Origin: Owenweeksia sp.
GTDB lineage: Bacteria; Bacteroidota; Bacteroidia; Flavobacteriales; Schleiferiaceae
DNA: 58,871 nucleotides
NCBI GenBank assembly: GCA_028277105.1
Contig: JANQHO010000072.1
Span: 1 to 58,871, forward strand
Direction of reading: 5' to 3'
Below the pieces are notes generated by a model. It was not told where the DNA came from. It did not search any database and saw only the letters and a program-made list of their open reading frames with translations. The translations under genes and the position numbers were made by a program. Shown here in pieces: positions 1 to 7,721 of this stretch (positions are counted from its first letter, which is position 1; each line of letters begins with the position of its first letter).

Positions 1-232
1 TGGTAGCCGCACTGGATACGTCTATATCGTTCTGCTTGAGCCAGCGATTGAAGTCTGGATTGGTGGTACATGAGGAAGAAGGATTCTCTTTCCAGGTCAC
101 CAGCCAGATCACTTTGGCGTTATCCCTACCCACCTCCTTTTTGAGCTTATCGAAATAGGCCCGCCAGAGGTCACAAGGCGAACCTTTTTCGGGTATAAAG
201 AATATCTTATTGTCAATGCTGATCTCTGCCAT
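1..232 (-). CDS. Unknown protein, N-terminal 77 residues, runs off the left edge
   Basis: An open frame starts at ATG 230-232 and continues to the window edge without a stop. The visible part begins MAEISIDNKIFFIPEKG and contains several Trp and Cys residues, but no motif I recognise. It lies 9 bases downstream of the small membrane-protein gene ending at 242, in the same direction, so it is probably the next gene of the same string. Function unknown. Confidence 0.6.
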   Translation of the reverse strand, partial: MAEISIDNKIFFIPEKGSPCDLWRAYFDKLKKEVGRDNAKVIWLVTWKENPSSSCTTNPDFNRWLKQNDIDVSSAAT

Positions 233-241
233 TGGGAATGA

Positions 242-415
242 TTAAGAACCCATTACTTTTTGAGTAGCTTCCTGGGCCTCTGCTTCGTCCTTGCCCTCCT
301 GCCGCAAAAAGGACATGAGGCGGTCTTCTAATTGCTGTTCCTGCTCATCACTGAGATAGCGGTAGACTATGTGGGCAATGCCAATTCCCAAAAGGAAAGT
401 TAAAAGAGCTTTCAT
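242..415 (-). CDS. 57-aa one-helix membrane protein
   Basis: The frame begins ATG at 413-415 and ends TAA at 242-244. The start overlaps the stop of the upstream hydrolase gene by four bases (ATGA), which implies translational coupling. The N-terminal 19 residues (MKALLTFLLGIGIAHIVYR) form one membrane helix. The rest is a charged, Glu/Gln-rich helical tail. It could be a spanin- or holin-like partner of the neighbouring peptidoglycan hydrolase, or one more of the small membrane proteins that typify this module. That role is inference from position and size only. Confidence 0.65.
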   Translation of the reverse strand: MKALLTFLLGIGIAHIVYRYLSDEQEQQLEDRLMSFLRQEGKDEAEAQEATQKVMGS

Positions 416-876
416 GCCGCCAGTTTTAGATCAGTGATATTGTCCAGCATTTTTAGCCTGCGGAATCCCAATAAGCGGGCAACCGGATAGGCTTTTATGC
501 AAACCTGATTGTTTTGATTTCCTCCCAAGACGTAGATGTTCTGACCGTCCTCTGAATAGGCAATGAAAAAGCCTACGTGACCTTTCCAGCTATCCGGGCT
601 TTCGCGCCAAAAAACCACAATGTCTCCTATCTGCGGAATAGAGACTGGAATACCAACCAGCAGCCAGGAACGGGCGGTCAATTGGTTGCTGCGTTCACAG
701 GCCGCTCTGAGGGCGACCCAATTGGTGTAAGCACTGCACCAAGCGGTTTCGTCAGATTCGACCCAAGTATGGCCGATCTCTTTAAAATAGTTAAGGATAA
801 CGGGGTTGTGTTCCTTGCCGGGTTCTTCCGTAACCCCGTATTGACTTAGTGCGATATGGATGAGTATTGTATTCAT
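412..876 (-). CDS. TIGR02594/CHAP-like peptidoglycan hydrolase
   Basis: The 154-aa product has the layout of the TIGR02594 family, which is related to CHAP/NlpC-P60 cysteine hydrolases. The segment around residue 45 (DETAWCSAYTNW) holds the presumed catalytic Cys. It is followed by ARSWL, then the GDIVVFWR strand, and KGHVGFFIAY with the catalytic His, then a GGNQNNQV turn. Such proteins cut peptide bonds in peptidoglycan and in phages serve as endolysins or virion-associated lysins. There is no signal peptide. The coupled 57-aa membrane protein downstream and the membrane-anchored propeller upstream suggest a role in crossing the envelope, for entry or lysis. Family assignment is fairly secure; its use here is inferred. 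Confidence 0.8.
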   Translation of the reverse strand: MNTILIHIALSQYGVTEEPGKEHNPVILNYFKEIGHTWVESDETAWCSAYTNWVALRAACERSNQLTARSWLLVGIPVSIPQIGDIVVFWRESPDSWKGHVGFFIAYSEDGQNIYVLGGNQNNQVCIKAYPVARLLGFRRLKMLDNITDLKLAA

Positions 877-891
877 TTCTTTTGTTTTGGA

Positions 892-2577
892 TTACATTAT
901 GGGAATGGACTTACGTGCCTGTTCGGGCATCAAATGGTACATTCTGACCTGCTCGTAATAGACCAGCACTGTTAATTGCTGGCCTGGGGCGATAGCGATC
1001 TGCCAGCCCGTTTTGCCGTTGATCTGGCTGCCTTTCAAGGCGGTGACCTGGTAGATGTTTTGAAAATGCTGTGGACTTCTGAAGTCGTTAAGGGAAATAG
1101 GCAGGCTACGCTTCTTACCGCTGACGCTACGTCCGGTCAGTTTTAAAAGACCGGGTTGGACATCACCGGAAGCGACCAGTTTGACGTGATTGACAAGGGC
1201 GGGATTGTGCTGGAAATCCTCTCTGCGTTCCAAATAGTCTTCGTCAAAGATCAATCCTTGCTCACCCTCACCATACCAGTGCAGGCTAACCTGCCCCGGC
1301 TCAAAGGCCACCAGCAACGCCTGATCCTGATCATAGGTCAAAGCAGGGCTGTTATAGTCCACAGTAAGGGTGTCCACAGCTTTTAATCCCCCGTCCAGTA
1401 TGATGAGGGAACCTACGGTACTACTGAGGAATAGCTGACCGGAATTGGCATCATAGGTCATGCTTTCGCACTCCGGTTCATAGATCAGCCGGAGTTCACT
1501 GATATCAGGGGTCAAGGCCCAAAGGCCGCCCTCACTCAACAGCAAGATCACGTCCAGGAGGGCATGGTAAAGAATTTCTTTAGTACTATAGGAAAACTTG
1601 AGGGTCGCACTGAGGCTGTGATTGGCCTCAAAAATGAGCAGGCTTTGGTTGCCATTAGCCACTACTATACTGCCGTCCGTTGGGTTGACGGCTACTAACT
1701 GCGGTTCGCTGATACCTTCGGTAATAGGTACTTCGACCTGATGACTTTCCCCGTCAAAAACAGCTACAGTGCTGTCCATAAGGTTAGCCACGTAAAGCTT
1801 ATCGGTAACAGGGTTGTAGGCCAGGCTAACAGGCCGGGTTCCGCTGGCAAGGATCTCAACTAATTGATGTTGGGGATTGATGACAGAAACGCTATCGGCT
1901 ACCGAACTGCTCACATAGACATAACCGTAACGGCTGCTGTCTTCCTTCGTATTCACCGCCAGGGCTACGGGGGAGTTAACGCCCGGAAAACGGTTATCCA
2001 GTGTTATGGAGGCCACCACCTCTTTTTGAGGCGAGACTACCGTAAGCTGGTTACTCAACTGGCTCACCACATAGGTACAGCCGTTAGCCGGGTTCCAGGC
2101 AATGGCCTGGGTGTGAATGTGAGAGTCAGGGTCAAGGGCAAGGGAGTCTTTTCGATTAAAGCCCTGATGCTCTTGATTATCAGCAGCGATGTCCCACAGA
2201 TGGGCCGTAAGTGTATTGGCCGTAGGGTTATAGACAGAGACTTGCGCTTTCTTAAACCGGGCATATAAAGCCTCATACGACAAGGGTAGTCTTTTCTCTA
2301 AAGTCTTACGTCTATCAGTCTTGTGTCTTACATCTAACTTCTTGCGTCTCTTCGTCTTAAGTCTTGAATCTTGCGCCTTATATCTCCTAATGAGCTTCTG
2401 CCTGATATCCGACAATTCAGCGGTATTAAAACTGTCTTCGCCATTAACGCCTACTTGCTTCTTCACTTCCTGACAATCAGCACAACCGCAATCCTCGTCT
2501 TTGCGATTAAACCACCACCAGCCTAAGCCAATAGCGGCCACCCCTATAACGGACGATATGATCAATGCCTTTTTCAT
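892..2577 (-). CDS. Membrane-anchored YVTN-type beta-propeller protein
   Basis: The 561-aa product starts with an uncleaved-looking membrane helix (residues 4-22) followed by a Cys cluster (CGCADC, residues 30-35). Residues about 61-97 are a very Lys/Arg-rich linker encoded by degenerate 7-bp repeats (see separate entry). Residues about 155-460 are propeller blades of the YVTN/NHL type, with recurring strands such as LYVANLMDSTVAVFDG and YVYVSSSVADSVSVI. The C-terminus is a further beta-rich domain. Propellers of this kind bind proteins or glycans, so a receptor-binding or spike role on a particle, or a surface adhesin role, is plausible. It overlaps the upstream metallopeptidase gene by four bases. 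Confidence 0.7.
   Translation of the reverse strand: MKKALIISSVIGVAAIGLGWWWFNRKDEDCGCADCQEVKKQVGVNGEDSFNTAELSDIRQKLIRRYKAQDSRLKTKRRKKLDVRHKTDRRKTLEKRLPLSYEALYARFKKAQVSVYNPTANTLTAHLWDIAADNQEHQGFNRKDSLALDPDSHIHTQAIAWNPANGCTYVVSQLSNQLTVVSPQKEVVASITLDNRFPGVNSPVALAVNTKEDSSRYGYVYVSSSVADSVSVINPQHQLVEILASGTRPVSLAYNPVTDKLYVANLMDSTVAVFDGESHQVEVPITEGISEPQLVAVNPTDGSIVVANGNQSLLIFEANHSLSATLKFSYSTKEILYHALLDVILLLSEGGLWALTPDISELRLIYEPECESMTYDANSGQLFLSSTVGSLIILDGGLKAVDTLTVDYNSPALTYDQDQALLVAFEPGQVSLHWYGEGEQGLIFDEDYLERREDFQHNPALVNHVKLVASGDVQPGLLKLTGRSVSGKKRSLPISLNDFRSPQHFQNIYQVTALKGSQINGKTGWQIAIAPGQQLTVLVYYEQVRMYHLMPEQARKSIPIM
2285..2398. repeat. Degenerate 7-bp tandem repeat inside a coding region
   Basis: On the minus (coding) strand this stretch is a run of variants of AAGACTT / AAGATTC / AAGACGA. 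The same repeat type occurs between genes at 4,018-4,080 and 43,296-43,326. Here it is translated as the basic linker of the beta-propeller protein (residues about 61-97, rich in Arg, Lys and Asp). Confidence 0.65.
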
Positions 2578-3335
2578 GCGACTTGTCGTAGTTGGTAGGA
2601 GTCAATAAAGTCCATCATATCTCGGGTGCGTTGCAGATGGGCTTCACCTACACTTTCAGGGTATAGGCTGAACACTTTTGTAGTGGCGTAAATCGCTTCA
2701 ATTTTGGGAAAGCCGTAATCCAGGTAATAGCGCAAGCCGCACAGATCGGCCTCTTTCTCGCTGCGGGTATTCATAAAAAAGTGACAGGCTTCGTGGGCGA
2801 GGATCGCCACTCTTACGGGGATGCTGAAATTGCGAAACATCTGGCGGGAGAGCTGAACCCTGGGCATCTTCCGGTGAATCCTGGCGGGCGTGATCTGTTC
2901 ATTACCCAAGTCGTCCGTAATGACCGGCAAATACTGAATCAAAAATTCGTCATCACTACTCGGATAAAATCCGGGTCTGGTGTAGCCCGATTTTTGGGCA
3001 AAGCCAATCGCAAACTCCATAAAACGGTGACGTTCTTCACTTGCCCACAATTCTGCCGGAGGCATCGTCTTTACTGTAAAGTCCTGCACCCGGAAGCCCC
3101 GGTTACTGCCGTTGGTTTTATTGAAAACTTCCAGCTCCAGGTAGTCAGGGGTGACTGGCAAGGGAACTTTGATCTCCCTTTGCCCCGGCTCCCGGAATGA
3201 CACCTTTCGCCTGAAGTAATCGGTACTGGGAAAGCGCGGGTCATAGACCCAAATCCCCAAACTCACAGGCTGGCGGGCTTTGAGGTTCAAATGCACCGTA
3301 AAACGTTTTTTATGGGCAGGCAAGGGTATCACCAT
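2574..3335 (-). CDS. Zincin-type metallopeptidase with N-terminal beta domain
   Basis: The 253-aa product has an N-terminal beta-rich half (to about residue 110) and a C-terminal zinc-peptidase-like half. Near residue 195 it carries LAHEACHFFMN, an HExxH zinc site with Cys as fourth residue. About 12 residues on is SEKEADLCG, the usual placement of the third, glutamate ligand in gluzincin/M48-like enzymes. There is no signal peptide or membrane helix. It overlaps its neighbours on both sides (four bases with the propeller gene, one base with the upstream gene), so it belongs to the same transcript. It could mature structural proteins or open a path through the envelope; substrate unknown. Confidence 0.7.
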   Translation of the reverse strand: MVIPLPAHKKRFTVHLNLKARQPVSLGIWVYDPRFPSTDYFRRKVSFREPGQREIKVPLPVTPDYLELEVFNKTNGSNRGFRVQDFTVKTMPPAELWASEERHRFMEFAIGFAQKSGYTRPGFYPSSDDEFLIQYLPVITDDLGNEQITPARIHRKMPRVQLSRQMFRNFSIPVRVAILAHEACHFFMNTRSEKEADLCGLRYYLDYGFPKIEAIYATTKVFSLYPESVGEAHLQRTRDMMDFIDSYQLRQVA

Positions 3336-3703
3336 CAGTTCTTTGCTTTTTTGAGCTTTACCACCACCAGTATGATGAGGCCGATACCTGCCACAGTGCC
3401 TATGATGTAAAAAGGGGTGTAATTCTTCTTATCCTTGTCACCAGCAGAAGTCCCGCTATCTGTTCCTTTATCCAGCTTAAATTCCAGGTCAGAAGGTTTG
3501 TCAACAGGAGGCTGCACACCCAACTTAGCCTCAGTCACAGCCCGTATTACCTTATGGGCATCGGAGAGTTGCTCCCAAAACCTTCTGCGCTTCTTTTCTT
3601 TTTTTGCTTTTTCTTCCGGGCTTTTTTTCTTCTTCTTCCAGAAAAATTCATCGTAATCCCCGGCTTCCCTTTGCCATAATTGTTCGGTTTCTCCTGCTAT
3701 CAT
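3335..3703 (-). CDS. 122-aa protein with C-terminal membrane helix, Lys-rich
   Basis: Residues about 20-45 are an extremely Lys/Glu/Arg-rich helix, residues 70-95 are a low-complexity linker, and residues about 98-116 (FYIIGTVAGIGLIILVVVKL) form a single C-terminal membrane helix with a basic end. This tail-anchored layout recurs in several neighbours and suggests proteins lying under a membrane and contacting DNA or capsid. I recognise no family. The stop and the next start share one base (TAATG), indicating coupling with the metallopeptidase gene. Confidence 0.65.
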   Translation of the reverse strand: MIAGETEQLWQREAGDYDEFFWKKKKKSPEEKAKKEKKRRRFWEQLSDAHKVIRAVTEAKLGVQPPVDKPSDLEFKLDKGTDSGTSAGDKDKKNYTPFYIIGTVAGIGLIILVVVKLKKAKN

Positions 3704-3721
3704 AATGGTGCTGTCAAAAGC

Positions 3722-3949
3722 TTATTTGTAATACATAATGCGCAAGGTGCTGCCCTGCACTTGGTAGGGTACAGCGGCACAACCTTTACCCACGAATGGG
3801 TATGTCTTGGCTTCATTGGGCAATAGTTCCACCCCGTTCACCAGGGCGGTACTGTTACCCACATTCTTGACCGATGCAAAGAGAAAACCTGCGGGGATTT
3901 CCCCGTCCTGGTCATACTCTTCTTCGATCACCGTTGCCAGTATTTCCAT
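3722..3949 (-). CDS. Small 75-aa beta-rich protein
   Basis: The product looks like a compact beta-sandwich. A central ASVKNVGNSTALVNGVELLP segment is followed by a PNEAK turn and a C-terminal LRIMYYK strand. Short Bacteroidota phage-type proteins with a 'VkNxGxxxxxVNGxxLxpGE' pattern look alike, and small decoration or cement proteins have this size. That comparison is from memory of the pattern, not a search. It has no membrane helix, unlike its neighbours, so it may be an external structural protein. Confidence 0.6.
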   Translation of the reverse strand: MEILATVIEEEYDQDGEIPAGFLFASVKNVGNSTALVNGVELLPNEAKTYPFVGKGCAAVPYQVQGSTLRIMYYK

Positions 3950-4017
3950 TTTCTTGAATTGTTAATGATTAATGGTGAATTGTTGATTAGCTGTCAGTTA
4001 CCGGTTGTCGGTTAGCA

Positions 4018-4080
4018 GGTCTTGAATCTTAGGTCTTAAATCTTGAGTCTTGAATCTCAAATCTTAAATCTCAGGTCTAA
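4018..4080. repeat. Degenerate 7-bp tandem repeat between genes
   Basis: The plus strand shows about nine head-to-tail variants of TCTTGAA / TCTTAAA / TCTTAGG. It fills the gap between the 75-aa and 38-aa genes. The unit matches the repeats at 2,285-2,398 and 43,296-43,326. Confidence 0.7.
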
Positions 4081-4193
4081 AGCCTAATCCAATCCAACAC
4101 TTTGATCAAGCCTGCCACCACCGCGAGTACGGTCAATGCGATCAGCAAATTCTGGCTAAAAGCGTTACTTTTCTTTTGGTCTTTATCTTTCAT
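4077..4193 (-). CDS. 38-aa one-helix membrane peptide
   Basis: The frame starts ATG at 4,191-4,193, four bases after the stop of the upstream gene, and ends TAG at 4,077-4,079. The product has a charged N-terminus (MKDKDQKKSN) followed by one membrane helix (NLLIALTVLAVVAGLIKVL). Size and placement match minor membrane proteins of lipid-containing phages, but tiny hydrophobic peptides carry little family signal. Its stop codon lies in the edge of the 7-bp repeat block. Confidence 0.5.
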   Translation of the reverse strand: MKDKDQKKSNAFSQNLLIALTVLAVVAGLIKVLDWIRL

Positions 4194-4197
4194 ACCC

Positions 4198-4878
4198 CTA
4201 TTTTTTCACCAATAACACGGTTACGATCAAAGCCACCAGCACTCCACCTCCGATCATCATCATATTGCGGTTTTTAGCTTTGTCTTGTTGTCTTTCTCTT
4301 TCCTCCCTGCGGAGACGTTCGGCTCTTTCTTGCTGCTGTCTCGCTTGCTGTCTGACTTGCTGTCTCAATTGCTCCCTGCGTCTTTCTTCATCGCGCCTGC
4401 GATTTTCTACGATCTGAGCTTTAAACGCTGCCAAACGCATGTTGGCTTCTGCTTTGGCCTGGGCCTGGGCTTGTGATTTGGCCTGGGCCTGAGCCTGGGC
4501 TGCGGCAATTTGATGAGCCAGGCTGGGCTTCTTTTTCTTCTTTTTTTTACCGAAAATTCCGCTCAGACCATTCACAATACCTGCGGCTGCCGTTAAAGCG
4601 CCCCCTAAAAACTGGTCTTCCTGGGGGCCGATCAGTTCTTCACCTTTGTGCTTCAGGTGGGCGGCAAATAGTCTTTCGAGGTCTTTCAACACTATCGCGT
4701 CACCTTCGGCAATCAGGTCGATCAGGTGATTGATGATCTGCTTTTGTGAAGGGTCTTTCTTAAAGCGGATACCGTGATTCGCCAGGAACCTGACCGCAAC
4801 TTCCGGTTTAGTCAGTACTAAATGACTGATGACGTTAATGGCCGCTTCGTAGGCAGTTCTTTGATCAGGCGGACGCAT
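4198..4878 (-). CDS. 226-aa tail-anchored protein with Ala/Gln/Arg-rich coiled coil
   Basis: Residues about 10-75 are a helical domain similar in pattern to the N-terminus of the upstream 217-aa protein. Residues 90-110 form a Gly/Ala-rich hydrophobic stretch followed by a run of seven Lys (the GKKKKKKK segment). Residues 120-200 are an Ala/Gln then Arg/Glu coiled coil, and the last 20 residues (MMMIGGGVLVALIVTVLLVKK) are a membrane helix. Two hydrophobic segments around a long basic helix suggest a scaffold linking membrane and nucleic acid. It overlaps the upstream gene by 14 bases. No family recognised. Confidence 0.65.
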   Translation of the reverse strand: MRPPDQRTAYEAAINVISHLVLTKPEVAVRFLANHGIRFKKDPSQKQIINHLIDLIAEGDAIVLKDLERLFAAHLKHKGEELIGPQEDQFLGGALTAAAGIVNGLSGIFGKKKKKKKPSLAHQIAAAQAQAQAKSQAQAQAKAEANMRLAAFKAQIVENRRRDEERRREQLRQQVRQQARQQQERAERLRREERERQQDKAKNRNMMMIGGGVLVALIVTVLLVKK

Positions 4879-5518
4879 GGCTGAACATTTTTTTCCAGTT
4901 CAATTGTAATGAAGTTCCTACCAGGATTCCGGCTATCAGTATCAGAGAACCTATAGTGTAAACTTTGTTACCCTGCCAGAAGCCCGCGGCCTGTTGAGGC
5001 TTGTCCTTTTTTTCTTTGGGAGCAGTTTCACGCAGTCCTCGCAAGCGGTTCCAGACCAATTGCAGTTCTTCGGCCAATACCTTGTCTTCAGGATGCTGAT
5101 TGGACTGTTTCAAAAGATTTTGGTAAAGTGTTTCAACTTCAGACAGTTTCTTCTTTTCCAGCTTTTCCAAAAACTCAGCTCTGTTGTCCCCGGTATAATT
5201 GGAGTGGCCGCAACTGCAACTACCTTCTTCCGGGTTATAACTAAAGCTGGAACAGGCATTGCAGTAGTTGTCTTCGTGACGGCTATGCAGGCTTAGGAGC
5301 GCCTTTCTATCGGGGTGAAACTCCAAAAGTTTTTTGACGGCCTTTAGGCCATGCTTGCGGATGAGGAATTTGACGGCTTCGGCTAAATCTTCTTCTCGCT
5401 CCGGTGGCTCAAAACCAAAGGCTTCGATCAACTCCCTTGTTTTGTCTGGCTGACTGTAAACAATGTAGTCGATGCGGTTTTGTGCCAGGGGCGATTTCAG
5501 GGCTAATGCGTTATCCAT
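4865..5518 (-). CDS. 217-aa tail-anchored protein with Cys-rich knuckle
   Basis: An N-terminal helical domain (residues about 20-75) aligns by eye with that of the downstream 226-aa protein. Residues about 86-108 hold a Cys/His cluster (C-x2-C then C-x-C-G-H) likely to bind zinc. A charged helix follows, and residues about 183-202 form a C-terminal membrane helix (VYTIGSLILIAGILVGTSL). The pair looks like an ancient duplication. It lies directly after a strong terminator that ends the 308-aa gene, so it may start its own transcript. No family recognised. Confidence 0.65.
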   Translation of the reverse strand: MDNALALKSPLAQNRIDYIVYSQPDKTRELIEAFGFEPPEREEDLAEAVKFLIRKHGLKAVKKLLEFHPDRKALLSLHSRHEDNYCNACSSFSYNPEEGSCSCGHSNYTGDNRAEFLEKLEKKKLSEVETLYQNLLKQSNQHPEDKVLAEELQLVWNRLRGLRETAPKEKKDKPQQAAGFWQGNKVYTIGSLILIAGILVGTSLQLNWKKMFSHASA

Positions 5519-5520
5519 AA

Positions 5521-5580
5521 GGAATAATGATTTAGATTAAAAAGGCAGCCGGGCTTAACCGGACTGCCTCGAATTATTCC
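5521..5580 (-). terminator. Intrinsic terminator after the 308-aa gene
   Basis: On the minus strand a GGCAG/CTGCC-based stem (5,544-5,568, one mismatch) with a CTTAA-type loop is followed by a run of five T. It is nested in a second inverted repeat, GGAATAAT (5,521-5,528) with ATTATTCC (5,573-5,580). It lies between the 308-aa gene and the downstream membrane-protein string. Confidence 0.7.
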
Positions 5581-5587
5581 AGGCCGT

Positions 5588-6514
5588 TTAACGCCTCAAC
5601 CTTCGCATGGCGAACCTTCTTTTCCTTTGTCCCGATGGACGGTAGCGCCTGTTGCTGACCCTGCGGTTACTACGGTTGCTGCGCTTTTTACGAATGGGTA
5701 CACTACGAGTGCGAACAGGTCTGCGTCTTACCCTTCTTTTCGGCCTTCTTCTTACCAGGTCGATCTGAGGCAGACCAGTGGGACGGGGCGTTTGAGACAC
5801 TTCGGCAACACTGCCGCCTTTGAGGATATTGCCCATGTTCGCCCTTGCTTTGATGGTAAAGGTGAAGACAGCCGTAGTATTGGGCATGATGGTCAAACGG
5901 ATGGAATCCGAACCAGTCACATCACACTCAAAGGTGGGCGCGTCTATCATCTTGGATGAAAAGTTCTGTGGGGACGAAGCGGTACGAGGTTGGAAAACCC
6001 TGGTAGTGTTGGAGCCGGTGGCAGTCTTGCGAGTGATCTTTAGTACTGCGTCTAACTGCAATTCGTTATTTACCGACAGCTTGAGGCCGGAAATCTTGAA
6101 GGGGTTGCTTTTAGATTCTTCCTGTACTTCCTTGTGACTGCTTTCCTCTACCGTAACGGTCACACCATCGGCTTGAGCGGGTTCTTCGTTACCGCCAAAA
6201 ATGATAGCTTCTTTGGGCGTATCAGTACTGTTGTTGACCACCACCGTAATGGTACGGTCGTTGGGGTCGATCCTCCCTACGGATGAAGTGCGGTAGGTGT
6301 CGTACTCGATATCGTCCTCATAGGGGATGTATTCATCGAACTCATCTTCGTAGTCTTCTTCCTCTTCCTCATCGTAGAACTCATCTTCATAGTCTTCGTC
6401 ATCATCATAGAAAGGCTCATCCCCTTCATACTCTTCTTCGTACTCATTGTTATAATCATCGTAAATATCCTCCGCCTCCTCTTCGTAAGCGGTCAATTCT
6501 TCGTGTTCTCTCAT
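5588..6514 (-). CDS. 308-aa acidic-head / beta-core / basic-tail protein, candidate structural (capsid-like) protein
   Basis: Three parts are plain. Residues 1-75 are almost only Asp, Glu and Tyr. Residues about 80-235 are rich in beta strands (TITVVVNNSTDTP, SIRLTIMPNTTAVFTFTIKA) with Asn/Gly turns. Residues about 250-308 are extremely Arg-rich. There is no signal peptide or membrane helix. A jelly-roll core with a basic DNA-facing arm would fit a coat protein, and the strong terminator right behind it would allow its separate, high expression. The alternative is a DNA-condensing internal protein with an acidic self-masking arm. I recognise no family by sequence, so the capsid idea is inference. 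Confidence 0.6.
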   Translation of the reverse strand: MREHEELTAYEEEAEDIYDDYNNEYEEEYEGDEPFYDDDEDYEDEFYDEEEEEDYEDEFDEYIPYEDDIEYDTYRTSSVGRIDPNDRTITVVVNNSTDTPKEAIIFGGNEEPAQADGVTVTVEESSHKEVQEESKSNPFKISGLKLSVNNELQLDAVLKITRKTATGSNTTRVFQPRTASSPQNFSSKMIDAPTFECDVTGSDSIRLTIMPNTTAVFTFTIKARANMGNILKGGSVAEVSQTPRPTGLPQIDLVRRRPKRRVRRRPVRTRSVPIRKKRSNRSNRRVSNRRYRPSGQRKRRFAMRRLRR

Positions 6515-6638
6515 TTTGAATTTGGTATTGCGTTACTTACTGCCCGCTACCAGAGTGGATTTCTGGCCGTTCTGATAGTAGCTTGCGGGCGGGCAGGAAA
6601 TGATGTAATTCCCAAAAGCTCTATCCCTTTGGGGTGGG

Positions 6639-6827
6639 TTACGTTTTAGCCGGCTTGTTTCCGGCAGCGGCTTTTTTCTGCGCGATCCTGGCTTTGCGCT
6701 TCTTGTCCCAGGCGGGCCTAGCAGCAAAACCGATCCCAGCGCCTATGAGCAGGACAACAACCCCAATGCCTATCATGCGGAGTATGAGTTTATTGCCTTC
6801 AGGTGCGTTTGTAGATACGTCTGACAT
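6639..6827 (-). CDS. 62-aa one-helix membrane protein with basic tail
   Basis: Residues about 14-35 (LILRMIGIGVVVLLIGAGIGFAA) form one membrane helix, followed by a Lys/Arg-rich C-terminus. The start at 6,827 faces a divergent plus-strand gene. It lies upstream of the 308-aa candidate structural gene. The 124 bases between them (6,515-6,638) carry an inverted repeat (CTGCCCGC with GCGGGCGGGCAG) but no convincing gene. Confidence 0.6.
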   Translation of the reverse strand: MSDVSTNAPEGNKLILRMIGIGVVVLLIGAGIGFAARPAWDKKRKARIAQKKAAAGNKPAKT

Positions 6828-6953
6828 TTTTCAGATTTGTTTACTTACTTGTGTAGTGATCGGTCTGACCACTCATTTCAGGCAACTAAAGTCCTGGGAT
6901 TGAAGGGCAATCCCTTGGTCACTAATGCCACCGCACTACAATTCAGTCATCAA

Positions 6954-7442
6954 ATGGAGCCTAACATCTTTAAAAAGGGTAGCCGTTTCGCTTTAATCAA
7001 AGTTGAGGGCGGTGGTCTGATAGAAGTCGATCTGGAATTACCGCATTTGCAATTCCTAAGCATGGATAGTGTTAGCGGGAAGTGGCTTGAAGCTGGTCGA
7101 TTTGGCAAGCCCTTGAGAAAGGAGGGCCGGGAATATGAAAGGGTGCTGCATTGCTACAGGAACAGCTTGCTGCTGATGGAGATAGAAGGGAAACCCAAAG
7201 CCATTTACCAAGCCCATGAGGGTTATCTTTTGGAAGTGGAAAGGGGTTACATTCAGGTATTACCCAGGTCGGAGAGGCTGGCTTACTTTGAGAAAGGGAA
7301 AATGAGTTACGGGCGGGAACTGGAATATCACATTAAGCTGAAACACTACCCGGTATTGGAGGCGGGAACGGAGGAATACGGACAAGCGTTGAAGGACTAT
7401 CGCACCAGATTGGAAAGGGTTTCAGTAAAGTTTGGGGTCTAA
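6954..7442 (+). CDS. Unknown 162-aa protein on the opposite strand
   Basis: This is the only plus-strand gene inside the left half. I chose ATG 6,954 (MEPNIFKKGSRFALIKVEGG) because the open frame upstream of it, back to 6,837, reads like leader sequence of the divergent gene. The product is mixed alpha/beta with no membrane helix and no known motif. It converges on the 65-aa gene with 17 bases between the stops. Its isolated orientation suggests separate control, for example a regulator or an inserted cargo gene. Confidence 0.55.
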   Translation: MEPNIFKKGSRFALIKVEGGGLIEVDLELPHLQFLSMDSVSGKWLEAGRFGKPLRKEGREYERVLHCYRNSLLLMEIEGKPKAIYQAHEGYLLEVERGYIQVLPRSERLAYFEKGKMSYGRELEYHIKLKHYPVLEAGTEEYGQALKDYRTRLERVSVKFGV

Positions 7443-7459
7443 GAGGAACAGGTAGCAAA

Positions 7460-7657
7460 TCACACTTTTTTCTCCGAGCTGAAGGGTACGAACGTAGTTG
7501 CTCTGAGCCTGGAGCCTTCTAAATCCCCGTTGTGGTCGTAGACTTGCTCGTAGTGCTTATATATCCAACCTGTTATTACTCTCATTACTATACAGTCCTC
7601 AGATATACGGACTTCCTCATGTAACTCTAATTCATAAAGTTTCTCAGCGTCTTTCAT
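7460..7657 (-). CDS. Small 65-aa phage-type protein of unknown function
   Basis: The sequence contains VMRVITGWIYKHY and ends with FVPFSSEKKV. This recalls the many short phage proteins with an 'xxRVxGGWIYxx...FVPxxxE' pattern. No catalytic motif is seen. It ends 17 bases from the convergent plus-strand gene. Function unknown. Confidence 0.55.
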   Translation of the reverse strand: MKDAEKLYELELHEEVRISEDCIVMRVITGWIYKHYEQVYDHNGDLEGSRLRATTFVPFSSEKKV

Positions 7658-7721
7658 AGATAACGATTTGTAAGCTTACTAAAATAGGAAAAACCGAAAG
7701 TCGGTCGTACAACACTACTGA

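Noticed and set aside
6277..6459. Met/Thr-rich frame inside the 308-aa gene
   Set aside because: It is another frame of the Glu/Asp codon runs and has no independent support.
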